This document shows, in pieces, positions 30,371-42,224 of a stretch of DNA of 64,000 bases. The notes beneath the pieces are model-generated. The model was not told the origin of the DNA and made no database searches. It saw only the letters and a program-made list of their open reading frames with translations. Both the position numbers and the translations under genes were made by a program. The DNA comes from Symsagittifera roscoffensis (taxonomy: Eukaryota; Xenacoelomorpha; Acoela; Convolutidae), in NCBI RefSeq assembly GCF_963678635.1, contig NC_087064.1, positions 15,119,802-15,183,801 of the forward strand, written 5' to 3'. Within the stretch, counting starts at the first letter, position 1, and each line of letters begins with the position of its first letter.

Positions 30371-32340
30371 TTTCAAAGTTTCAAAATGTATTAGCGCTCT
30401 AGCCGACTGATCAAATTGAAGCTTTTCTACTGTTTTCCGCGAAGCAAAAACAGTGAGTTCAACCAGTGGAGGATTTGGGGAGGGAGGACGCCCCACACAT
30501 CAGGGATTCAACCTCCTGACTATCCAAAGGGTCCCCGTTGCTACTATTTTAAGACATCAATTTTCAGTAAATTTTTTAAGAGGTCTCGGCATCTAAAAAC
30601 ACTAAAATTATGTGGAGGTTTAAAAACTGGCAATTCGGCAGATTTGGAACTACTAAAAAGCAATATATCAAGTTTTATAATGCTTAGGTGTGAATATATT
30701 GTGGTCGCGAAATAATTCCGGAACGAATTGAGTGTAATTTGCTCTACGAAAATTGAGCCCCACAAAATCGTTGCAAACTTATAGACACTAGATTAAATAT
30801 TTAGGTACCAACAACACATTATAGGTACCAACAACAACATCTGACCAAAGTCTACAGAAAAATTTTAATTAAAAAAAAATTCGTTTTATCCAGTTTTGAT
30901 TTTATTGTCCAGTTCAGATATTCATTTTAATAGTGTCGATCACGGTCAATCAGTGTCGATCCTTGTCGACCAAGTTCGATACTTAAGTTGATCAGAGTCC
31001 ATACATGCTTTGACTACAGTGGATCACCGTCAGTCAACCACAGTCGATCACTGTCGACCAAGATCAATATATGACACGATTCGACAAAAGTTGACACATT
31101 AGACGATGATGAGCCAACAATTGCGAACAGAAGCAAAACACGAGTTAATGATTCTACGAAAACTTTGATTTGACTGAAGGCTTCTTCCTAAAAGCAACTT
31201 TAAAATTAATATCGAATTAGTGTAAAATGGTATACATTAAAAAAAGACATTGAAAAGCCTAGTTGTTTGATTAACCGATCTACATCAAACCGAAGTTTTC
31301 AGCACCGTTCCCTAGGGTAATAGGAACAATAAATGCTGCTCGACAAAAGTATGTGTATTTCTCTGCTGCAGCTTAAATGCATACATTCAAATATTTTCTG
31401 TCCACCAAGATTTTTGTCCAATAAAGTCGACCAAGATTGTCCAAAATTGATCAAAATATACATTTTACAAAAAATGACCAAAATCCATTGAACCACCAAA
31501 AATGACTAGAATCTACAAGAAGCATGGTCAACCAAAGTCGAACAAATTTGTTCAAAGTCGAACAAAAATTACCGGGTCAGCCGAAGTCGGCCAAAGATGA
31601 CAGTATAAATTATTCGGCCAGCAAAATTGACCGTGGACAAGCATTTTTTTGACCAAACAGAACAAAAATTGAACAGAATTTTACAAAGGCAGTTAGCAAA
31701 CTCAGTGATAACCGGGTTGAAGTGTTTGACTTGTGATTTGAATTGGAAAAACGAGCAAATGCATTTTTTTTTACTAAAACTCCGCGGTCGAGAAGCAATT
31801 TTAAGTCCAGCGAAAAAAAATATACAACTTCGTTGAAAAAGTCAAAACATAGGTTGAGTACAGTCGAAACATAGGACAAACGAAACCTGATTTTTTCAAA
31901 GTTTTTTTTTGTGAAAAATTTTAATTACAAAAAGAGCAAAGAAAATCTGCTCCAAAAAGACTTGCGTCCGAAAAACCGAAAAATGCAATCAGCAGCAACC
32001 ATTTGAGATTTCGTGATATTTACCGAATACTGAACAATTATGAAAAATTACATGAAAAACATGTCATTTTATACGAAATTATGGAGTCAATATTTTCATC
32101 GGAGTGCATAAATTTACTGTCAGAAACTCCTAATTGTTTTACTGAAACTGCTCTGAGTCATACAAAAAATTCAAATTAAAAAGGTCTGAACAAACTTATT
32201 ATTTTTGAATCAGGTTTTTTCAATATTCGCTCAAAATTGTAGAAAACACTAACACATTTTGAAAATTTTGAGGGCTATTTTTTGTTTCAAAAAAAATTTT
32301 GATAAAAAAGGCATGAAAAACCGATGAAGCTCTTATATGA
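30371..32340. other. Repeat-rich intergenic stretch
   Basis: It contains a partial hAT-like MITE start (30,464 onward, CAGTGGAGGATTTGGGGAGG) and two copies of TAGGTACCAACAACA (about 30,802 and 30,822). Two blocks of degenerate GTCGACCAA-type repeats also lie here (about 30,935-31,110 and 31,420-31,640). No gene was seen. Confidence 0.55.
30935..31640. repeat. Degenerate GTCGAYCA-type short repeats, two blocks
   Basis: In 30,935-31,110 and 31,420-31,640 variants of 'GTCGATCACTGTCGACCAAG' and 'GTCGAACAAA' recur every 15-25 bp with heavy decay. They may be the subterminal parts of an old transposon. Confidence 0.5.
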
Positions 32341-33911
32341 CGAGGCCAAACTGTGCATTCTGTGCATTGTAAGCGGATTCCGCAACAAGCGCAAATCAGA
32401 TTTGTGGCGTAATCCGCAACATTGCTAAATTTCTTTGATCTTTTTTGCTGTTTTGGATTCCACTAACAAATACCTACAACACTGTATCGTTCAAAATTGC
32501 TCCAAAAATAGGCAAATTTGTGGAATCCGCAACCGTATTTGCGGATTCCAGACCAGTTGTGGAATCCACAAACAAATAATGAGACATGTATATTGTTGAA
32601 TTGAGCTGTTGCGGAAACCGCAACTGTAAGTGGAATCCGCACACTGTGAGTGGAATCCGCAAATTGTAAGTGGAATCCTCAAACAGTAAATGGAATTTTG
32701 TTTGTAAGTGGAAATCGTTTGCGCATTCCCTTTACATATATGTATGCGTAGTAGCGTAGTAGCGTTGATCAGCTACCAGTTGGAATGCCAAACATTCGAT
32801 CTCAATTACTGTCAAACACCCAACTTCGATCTCAAATCCTGTCGAATTTACCCAACTTTAATCTCAATTCCTGACAAACCAAAGCAACTTCGATCTCATC
32901 TCAATTCCTGTCCAACATGCCCAGCTTCAATCTCACTTACTACAAAGGTCATCTTCGATGTCAATTCCTGTCATCAATCTCAATTCCTGTAAATTTATTC
33001 ATCAGTTCATTTCAAGCCATTCAATTAAAATAAAAAAATTTTAATTTAGCCATTTTGAAAAAATTTCAAAATGCAAAACCAGAACATAGTTTGACAACGC
33101 ACCATTTTCAGGACTATGAATTTGTGTTTTCGAGCTTAAAATTTAATTCTGCTGTAACTCAAAATTCGGTAAATTTTATCTAATACTAATTTACTCAAAT
33201 TAGTTAATTAGATCATTTACTCCCTGTGAACAAAACGACTCGAATTCACTCTCCCAAATACTGAATGTCAAATACAAAATCCAAAATACTGAAACTCAGT
33301 TATTGAATCCCAAACACTGACCTAATTCGGCGATATGTCAACCCAATAATGTATTAACCCAATTAACGAATTAACCCAATAAATTTATTTGGTGTTGTAG
33401 TTCCAAAACTATGATCCCGAAAATTGCTTGCAAAAATTAAAGTGTGACATCCATCAATTTAGTTGACCAATGTTTTAAGATTTGTTCGTGGATTCAGCTG
33501 ACAATGGTTAAGTCCTTGCATTTAAATTCCGCAAGTGCATATGCAAGTTCATATGCAAGTTTGAAATACTTGCATTCATAAACAAATTTCTGAATTCCTC
33601 TACAGTTTGCGGACTCCGCTCACAAATTTTGCATATTCCACTTACATTTACGGATTCCGCCTAAATTTTGCAGAATTTCACTTACAATTGCAGCATCCAG
33701 AACAACTAGCTATATATGCTTGTTGCGGAATCCGCAACAAATTAAATGTGCCGACAAAATTTTACGTTACAAGTATATGTTCGCGGAATCCACGTAAATC
33801 TTGTAAGTGGAATCCACTTACATTTTGGAACATGTTTAAATACTTGTCTCAGGAATCCAGGAAGAAACAGACACAAAATTGTGCGCCTATCCAGTGCACA
33901 GTTTGGCCTCG
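32341..33911. mobile_element. TIR DNA transposon, non-autonomous, 1,571 bp
   Basis: CGAGGCCAAACTGTGCA (32,341-32,357) is perfectly inverted at 33,895-33,911. Subterminal blocks repeat GTGGAATCCGCAA on the left (unit about 20 bp around 32,626-32,700) and its inverse on the right (33,600-33,840). The centre (about 32,780-33,000) is a degenerate tandem repeat of 'CTTCGATCTCAATTCCTGTC'. The immediate flanks share TGA on both sides, a possible 3-bp target duplication. No transposase frame is present. The superfamily is not determined. Confidence 0.75.
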
Positions 33912-35554
33912 TGATGTAAAATAAAAAAAATTAGAAATATAGTTTTTCTTAGATTATTTTTGAAAAAGTTTTTCCATGCAAGCTCTGTAAAGATCAATAG
34001 AATGCATTAAGAGTCTAATATCTCAATATAAGGAAAATATCTAGCCTGAGCGAATAAAAAATGATTTCCAAGCTGTTTAATTAGCCGCTTACGCGTTTAA
34101 AGCACGAAAATATTGGGCGGTAATTGTACAAATTGGCCAAATTGGCAATTTTTAAACGCCATTTTTTTGAAAAAGACAAAAAATATCAGAGCTAATTGGT
34201 TTTTATACATTTATTTCATGGTGTAATACTAATAAGTTCAAAAACAGAAAAAAAACTAAATAGTTTCAATTTTGAATTTCATCTGAAAAATGATTGAGCG
34301 GAATAATTGGTCTCTTTTTGGGCGTATGGAAGAAGAAAAAACCCTTTGGTTACTATTCACAAAAACAGTCGCATTAGTAGAATATCAATGCAGAAATAAA
34401 CTTAAGCTTTTAATGAAATTAGTTATCTATGTATATTTGGTTGGAATGGGTTAAATCATTAAATAAAATTATCAAAAAATAAAAATATTTCATCAGAAAT
34501 TCATCAAAATAGAAAAAAAAAGAAAAAGTTAAAAATTAGTATGCACATATGTACACCCCTAAAAATTTTGAACCATGTAAAATCTTGAACTTGAACATCC
34601 ACGAATAAAAAAGGTTTACATGCCATGTATTTGAATGTGTCTTTGTAGGATTAGGTTCAATTTCAGTAAAGTAGATTGTTTTAATTTTTTCCTAAATTTT
34701 GATTTTTCAATGTCAAATTTTAGTACTTTAACGGGGGGGGGGGGGGGGGGGGAAATGCCATTTTTTGAAGTTAGATAAAAAAATAAGTTTTTGTAGAAAT
34801 GCAGTTGATTTACTGTAGTCATCAAATGTTATTTTAGTTCCTTGATTTTTTCTATAATTAGCTATCGGTCATTTTAGTGCATTTGCGAAAGTTTTTCTTT
34901 TGCTGGTAAAGTTTTCAAAAAGACACGTAGCAAATAATGGCCATCCAAACTAAGAGCAGCATTGCATTGATTGAAAAATTTGTTGATGCCTAAAACACCT
35001 AAATTTACTTCACCCAAATCTATGTTACAATCTTACTTAACTTAAAAACAGCTTTCTCAGTTTCAGTACATTTGCATGAAAAGTTTTCTGAAAGCACCTA
35101 AAAATATTTTCAATCTGTTTGTTATCAGTAGCAGTAGTTTTTTCTCTTAATTGAAATAGATGCTTTTTTGTTCGATTTTTTTAGTGATCTTGGTCAATAA
35201 GTCCTTGGTTCCGTTTATTGGTTTCGTTGGGTATGTTAAAGTGATATCTTCTGGTATTTGTTGAAACATATTTATTCCATTCCCCACCGTTTTGATTTTA
35301 TTTTTTTTTATTTTCTGCGCTTTTTGAAATACTTGCAATTTTAGGAAAAAAATTCTTCCTTGAATGACTTGGATAGATTTTCGATATCTTTCTTGAAATT
35401 GGACACTATCTTCCAATACGTTTTTATACATCTCATTTTTCAGTTTGTCGTTGAAACTTTAGTACGTTCCGAGGTCAAGCATTTTGACTTTCCACCATGA
35501 AGCATTGGATTTTATCATAAAGCTTCAAAAGAACCGACTGATTGCCAGTAATTT
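33912..35554. other. Intergenic, nothing recognised except a G20 run
   Basis: AT-rich sequence without a supported gene. A homopolymer of 20 G lies at 34,733-34,752. Confidence 0.55.
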
Positions 35555-36075
35555 AATTTGGTTCCATCCTTCGAAGAAATTGAGGGAACATTTGAGCTCG
35601 GGTTGGATTTTTCTCCTGATTTGACTTTTTTAGCCAATTTTGACGAGTTTTTTATATCATTCAAAAGTTATTGTTGTCTTGAGCGTAAATATGAAAAGAT
35701 ATTTCACCTGTGATTGTTTTTAGTAAAGTTATGGGGGTTTAAGGATAGCCAGTTTGGCCAATTTGGGTCAACTATCGCGCAATATATTTCGCACTATAAA
35801 CGCGTAAGCCGATATTTAATCCTTCTGAAAAAATGCTCCAAATTGGACTGAGGCATGCTAATTGGACTATTTCATGAATTGCTATACGTAAAAAAAAAAA
35901 TTTGTGCTCGTTACAAAGCGTGTGTGATGAAAACGTCAGAAAAACGCAGAGAAAAATATAAAATTTTTTTTTCTTTTTTTGAAAATTTTATCATTGTTTA
36001 ATAGCAAAAACTACTTCACAGAACTTAGAAGGCAGTCAGAGCATTCAAAGTTTCGCCTTCATACGAAAAAGCTTG
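35555..36075 (+). repeat. Dispersed repeat, copy 4, ending in short hairpin repeat copy 6
   Basis: It shares 'cttcgaagaaattga', 'gagctcgggttgg', 'attgttgtcttgagc' and 'aaaagatatttcacctgtga' with 3575-3830. It ends in GGCAGTCAGAGCATTCAAAG, the same hairpin motif as at 4029, which confirms the two are parts of one element. Confidence 0.65.
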
Positions 36076-36205
36076 TTTAGATAAACCAGGAGTTTTTTTA
36101 TTTGAACATTCAATTGCCAATTGTTAAACTCAATAATTTCGGAAAATTTTAAAGTCAAAATCGGGCAGATACTACTGCGAGCTTGCGAGTGAAAACCGTT
36201 ACAAC

Positions 36206-36521
36206 CAGTGCCAGAATTAGGGGAGGGGGTGGACGCCCCCTCCTCAGGTATTCGAACCCCTGCCGACCCAAAGGGTTCCCTCTTTCTACAACTTTGAGAT
36301 ATCCATTTTTGGTTGACAGATCCTACAAATTTTCTGAAAGGCGCCTTGCGCGCCAATATAAACATATAAACTAATTTTGAGTGGGAGAACGCGCGTTAAA
36401 AAAACGCAATTTTATTTTTTTTTGTCAAAATTATCCAAAAAGTGCCTAAAATGCCTTTCAAATTTTTGCCTGCAGCGCAGAAACCCCCCCCCCCCCCCAA
36501 GAAGTCGCAGATCTGCCCCTG
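36206..36521 (+). mobile_element. hAT-like MITE, 316 bp, perfect 8-bp target duplication
   Basis: It runs from CAGTGCCAGAATTAGGGGAG to GATCTGCCCCTG with imperfect TIRs. Flanks GTTACAAC (36,198-36,205 and 36,522-36,529) are identical. It contains a C15 run near the right end. It is related to 11,309-11,679 and 45,941-46,343. Confidence 0.88.
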
Positions 36522-36529
36522 GTTACAAC

Positions 36530-39120
36530 GCCAGGCCACTGGGAGGAGAGATACTCTGAAATATAACGAGCAATGACAATAAGACGAGCTCTTTTACATA
36601 AGTTCTGGGGATGCAATCTGCAGTGGCACAAAGTTCGTGATGTCAGAACAAGAATTCAAATGACATGCATGATACGAAAATCAAATTTTCAATTTAGCAA
36701 ATTGGAAGCTTGATTTTTCGACCGAAAATTGTGTAGTTTTACGCGGCCTTAAGATATTTACACTCAAACCTATCCCGATTAATTTTTTTCACAATCAATT
36801 GAAGAGTAAAAGTATCTCAACCATTGCTCCCTATATGATTATTGAAAACTCTCATGGTGAAAAGACCGACTGACAGAAAAATTAATTAGGCAATTGGAAG
36901 TGTGGATTTGAAAATGCGAAGGTGCGAAAACTTATAGTCAGATTGTTGGACAGTTTAAAGGCTGTAGATTTATTAGATTTTTCGATCATTCGTTGCTCTG
37001 TAGAAGAATGAGAATAGCCCCCCTTAGCAACTGTAAATGACTCAAAGTTGCATATGAAGTGTTTATGGCTCAGTTTTATCAAACAACCAGCCCGCTTCAG
37101 TAAATCATCACATGCCATCATTTATATAACCAATATTTACAGAATTACAGATTTACCAATATTTTAAACTCATTTGTTCACAGATTTTGGATTCAATGGC
37201 TATATAAGTACATAAAACCTATCCAAAAACCAACTAATTGAAATGCAGCGAAAGCAAGAACCTGAAAAAAGTGTTTTCAGGCAGCTGATGCTTCAATAAT
37301 TAATTCATATTTAATTAGAAGTTTCGGTTCTCGTCTCGATCCTACTTGGACCACCAGCGAAAACTGGCATCTGGAGAGTAATATGCATGCGGCGAGAGTG
37401 TGATTTTACGAAAAAAAAACCTGCTGCTTTAGAATAAATAAAAGCCTGCTGCCAAATAATAAAAGTAACAATAAAACAATGGCATCGAATGCGACGCTTT
37501 AGTTATTCATTTTTCAAAAGAACTTATAAATTTTAATGTTTTTTCTTCAATTCTCCTGCTCCGATCTACCGCTAAACAATTTCATGAATTTTCGAAGATT
37601 TTAAAAGAAACCCGAAAGTCGCGCTGATCAAAACGCAATTTATCTATACAAATTCACACTAAACTCGTCATTTTGAGTCATTACACAGGTCATTTGAAAA
37701 ATTGAAGAGTTTTAATGATTATTTTACTGGATTATGATCTGGGGAGCAGAGTCGTTTTTGTGCATTTAAATTAACTTTACATCAAATAAAGCCACTTTTG
37801 ATTCTCATTCTTCTTTCATTCTCATTTTCGTACCCGGGTGGAGGTTCGTATCGACTTAGGTCTTGACCAGAACTTATTAGGTTTAAGCCAATCGAAGAAA
37901 GAAATGGCCAAAAAAAAACTTTTTGACTGTTAAGACTGAAGAATGGTGTTTCGTCGGAGCGCACTTCTCCCCTCAAAATTCGTATAAGATGGGGCCAAAA
38001 GGCGTTAAAAAAATTTTTAAGGTTAAGCGACCGAAAATGGATGTCGTAAAACAGTATTGAAGGGACCCTGGTAAGGCTGGCATGTATGTTTGACTGCCGC
38101 GACTTAGAATGACTACGTACACAAACTTTGTACACAAACCAAAACGGTATCTAAAAAAGGTGCTACAAAAATGACACGGTAAATTTTTAGTTTGTATAAC
38201 ATGGTGAAAAACTGTTCAGAAAATTTTTCGGTTTTCTGCAGAGCACTTGCGGGCGGGCTCTGGGTAGAGAATATGACGAAACCATGTTTCTTTTTTATTG
38301 GTTTTATAATAGGCCAGTGGCAAGAGTTTGTGTGAGATATTTTATCTTCAAACTGAACTATTCTTTCCAACAAATAGTTCTTGTGAATTTCGATTTAGTT
38401 TGTGCGACAGATTATTGTCTTATCGCCCGTTCTTATTATTAGAAGCTATGCTGAAAGTAGAAAAAAACTGTCAGAGATTTTGGGAAAAAAAACAATTTAG
38501 TACAAAGATTTAATTTAACACAAGGTTTATACAGTTTACTGCTTGAATTTATCTCACAAATTAGAAATCTCATCTTAACAGAAAAATTTTTGAAAAATTC
38601 AAAACTTGGTTACCTTGGTTTTTATAATTTTAGTAACTCAACTTTTTTTTGCAGCTCAAAAGTAAGAATCAAAAATTAAATTGGGTTAAATCCATTCAAA
38701 TTCTCAATCTTAAAGTCTCAAGTTCCGCTGCGTCATGTGCTGATATTTTTTTAATAAAAAAGAACAGTTGTCTTTTTTTTCCAAAAAAAAGAAAGTAAAA
38801 AAAACTAAGTTTTTAATTTTCAAAAATGCTGAAAATTCATACTTCTTTTGTATGGCATGTTTATGTATGTCTTGATTGTTGTCTGATAAATTCAAAACTC
38901 AAATTTAAAAAAATCATCGTAGATAAATTTTGCCAAAACATAAAAGTTTGTTACTTTAATTATATAATTTGTGAAAGAAAGCTGCAAGGCAAATCAGGTC
39001 TCTTTTTACCCATTGTAAATGCAATACCGCCCAACCTTTGGTGCTTCGAGTAAGCCAAGGTCTTTGTCAGTTGCGTTCGGTTACGAACACAACCCAAAAT
39101 TTTTCAGAAAAATACTTATT
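36530..39120. other. Intergenic, fragments of repeats
   Basis: A decayed minus-oriented piece of the hAT-like MITE family lies at about 37,930-38,095. The block ggcagctgatgcttcaataa (37,279 onward) recurs at 63,357. Short open frames (for example minus 37,121-36,882, 79 codons) have no splice support and no recognised motif. Confidence 0.5.
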
Positions 39121-39499
39121 TGGAACCAGATCTAAACTAGCATTTATCATTGGTTATTATTGTGATATTTTATCTCGATAAAATATTAAAAACTAACCAA
39201 TCATATTCCATCAAATTAATAACCCACTTATCTGTAAGAGTTGAAACTACTTGTAGTTTTAACACCAGAACAATTTGAATTAAACTTAGAATACAGTTAT
39301 TCTCATTCTGGAGCTAACTCGCGCAAACCGGTGTACACTAGATCTATTGAGACTAGGATATATAAAAGTAAGATTAAGATTGGTATTAGAGTAAGAAGTT
39401 GCACGAATCTATCCGGCCAAAAAAAAGATAGCGTGACGAGCAGACGGTGTATCTTATCTGAAATTACTCTTTGAGTTATAACCAAAAGGATATAACTCA
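39121..39499 (+). repeat. 5' LTR
   Basis: 379 bp, starting TGGAACCAGATC and ending GGATATAACTCA. It aligns end to end with the 3' LTR. Confidence 0.92.
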
Positions 39500-39501
39500 T
39501 C

Positions 39502-39537
39502 TGGTGCGACCAAATCTGGTGCGACCAAGAGTCGAAC
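39502..39537 (+). other. Primer-binding site, with a duplicated core
   Basis: Two bases after the LTR comes TGGTGCGACCAAA, then 15 bp later TGGTGCGACCAAGAGTCGAA. The second is complementary to a tRNA 3' end ...TTCGACTCTTGGTCGCACCA, including the T-loop and CCA. The first is a partial duplicate. The tRNA species is not assigned. Confidence 0.75.
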
Positions 39538-41683
39538 AGACCTTAACTAACCTAGATTTAGAAAAAACAGACTAGAATTAGACAAGTACAACATTTAAAA
39601 GAAACGTTATATGACAAAAATTTAGTAGAAAAGTCTCCACGACTCAATGAATCAGAGCCAAAATTTCGAACAATACGGGAACTACCCGGTATTGGAAGAA
39701 GGACTCGGACAAGAGACGACGTACGACTAGGAAGAAATCTACCAATCGATTTCATGATTGTACGTCAAAAACGAGATCAAACTTTTATATTTAGAATACT
39801 TCCAGCAGTAAATTTAAATTTTCATTTACTGACATAAAATTTTGAAGAAACATCTTCAATAACCTTTCATGGCGCTAAACTTAATAATTATAAAATAACG
39901 ATTAATAAAAACAACTCTAGTCGTTCTCCTTAAAAATTTCGAGTATTCAAAACATCTTGGAAAAAGTATTTATTGAATAAAAAATACAACAATTAGTTAG
40001 TATAAAGCATAATTGTTAGTAAATTAAAGCATCCTTTCATCCCAGCTTCAACGCCTAAAACAGAACAGCAAATCTCAAAACATTAACATCATCAAAACTA
40101 AACACTTAACCTTTTCTTTATTTAAACCTTTAGTTAAAAGTTATCAAGGCTTATCCTTGTTTTCACTTAAATTAGTTTCATTTAAAATAACAGATCATCA
40201 AGGCTTCTATTGGATCTTTAAATGAATTTCACTTAAATTAAAATAAATTAACTTTATCTAAATATTCTGATCATCAAGGCTCTTGGATCTTTAAATTAAT
40301 TTAAACTATATCTAAGTTTCTGATCATCAGGGCTTATCCTTGGATCAAATAGAACAATTTTGTTCTCCCCCTCCTAAATTAAATTTGTGTCTAACGACCT
40401 CAAACGTCGATTCACTACCCAACCCTTAATAAAGACCCAGAAATAACCGAAATTTTTTAAGAACTAACCATTCTAATTAGGATAAACAGTGAAGAACTTC
40501 GGTTACTCATCCTTCACTTGATCCCCTCTCTTAACTGACCCAGGATAGTACTTAAACTTAGTAAGTCATAAAATAATATCTAACGAACTAATTGCGTTCT
40601 TATTATAACTGAACCTTGAGGATCGAATTACTATTCTCCAACCCTTGATCACAAATCACAAACCCTAAGTAAGACTAGGTAGGTCTATCTTAGCTTAGAA
40701 TTAGTCACGATAAAGTATAAATCATTCTCAGGAATCAATATACGCTTTTCTCTCCAACCTAGCAACACGACCCAAGTTAAGCTAACCACAAAAAATTCTA
40801 ACAACTGACAGTTTAAGACATTAGAAATCACTAACCCAAATATTGCATTCATCATCCTAAACCTTATGTCAAGAGACAATTTAGGAACTAAACAAACAAT
40901 CATAATACACAATTGATTAATTAAAGACGAAAAATACGACCTCGTAATCACATCAAACATACAAACAATAGGATACTTAAGAACAAAAAGACAAACACTA
41001 ACAAAGAAAATTATTAACAATCAAAAACAAATTATTAGGAAACGATTTTCAAAACTAAGAAACGCAAGTACCAAAAAATTGAATATAAAAGGTGACACAA
41101 ATTAAATTACAGACACCCCGACAATGGTTGTCCGTAAATTTTAGACACTATTTGAATCACAAAAAATAAAGTTCAAGACACAAATTGCACGAAAAACCCT
41201 CGAAAAACAGGCCAAAAATGGCACAATTTTGAATGGACTTTGTAGGTCAAATTTTTCAACTTTTTCGAAAAATCGGAAGAATATCTTATTTTGCGAGACA
41301 AAAGATCTAGCCTAGATGACCCAGATTAGTTAATGAAAGCAGCCCCAAAACATCAACATGAGAAAAATTCGCGTCCCAACCCAGACCTCTGAAATCCACC
41401 AAAAAACAAGGAAGTTGGGCATATTTTTCCAATTTTTTCAAAACTTGGGTAAAAAAAATCAAAATTTTAAGAACGTTGGGTCCTAGAAATGACTATTGGT
41501 TATGACTAGAACAAAAAATTAAATGAATATATTTTAAATTGCGCTAGGGAGAAATTTTTTAAGATTTCAATATAAGGAAAAACGAAGAAAATGCAAAGTA
41601 AAAAAAAATTGTATACTAACAGAGTTTGAGCGTAGCAGTACTTTGCGCCCCAATAAACACGCACTACAACCTCCACCGAATAT

Positions 41684-42224
41684 ATGTACACCTATTTAGT
41701 CTTATGCAAGGATTGCTTAACATGCCAATTAAACAAAAATACACAAGGTTATTGTCAACCCACTAAAGAAAAAGAATCAATATGTTATAATCTACCACTA
41801 CATACCCACGAAAATCACTTTCATCATACACAAAATTTAAAATTAGCTTCCGGTACACACACCGAATGGATTTTAAACAGAGACAAAAACCAGAAGTTTA
41901 CCAGAAAGTAACAAAAAAAATTATTAAAAAGACAAAATAATAATTCCCAAATAAATTCCCGATATACCCCAGCTACAAATTTAAAAATCGGAACATATGT
42001 TTTAATTCCAAATTTTACAACGCAAAAAGAAATTTCTAAAAAAAAATACAAGCACTCCGAAAAGGACTGTAGCAACTAATTGATAAACCCACTGATGTAA
42101 CATACAAACTTACAGACTTAAGCAAAAAAGAAGTCGTTCAACATCGAAACAATCTTTTACCTTATTACCGAAAAGAGTACGCCCTTCGAGAACTTACTCA
42201 ATTATACTTTTTTACAGGACTCTA
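41684..42224 (+). pseudogene. Integrase remnant (zinc-binding and GPY/F-like C-terminal parts)
   Basis: CKDCLTCQLNK near the start matches the C-x2-C part of an H2C2 integrase zinc finger. Further on, in other frames, are IKIGTYVLIPNF and DKPTDVTYKLTDLSKKEV, then VQHRNNLLPYY, the typical Gypsy integrase tail. At least one frameshift and one stop break it, and the catalytic core is not visible between the two parts. Confidence 0.7.

Noticed and set aside
36882-37121. Minus-strand 79-codon frame and an overlapping plus frame
   Set aside because: Both strands look equally protein-like, so neither is supported.
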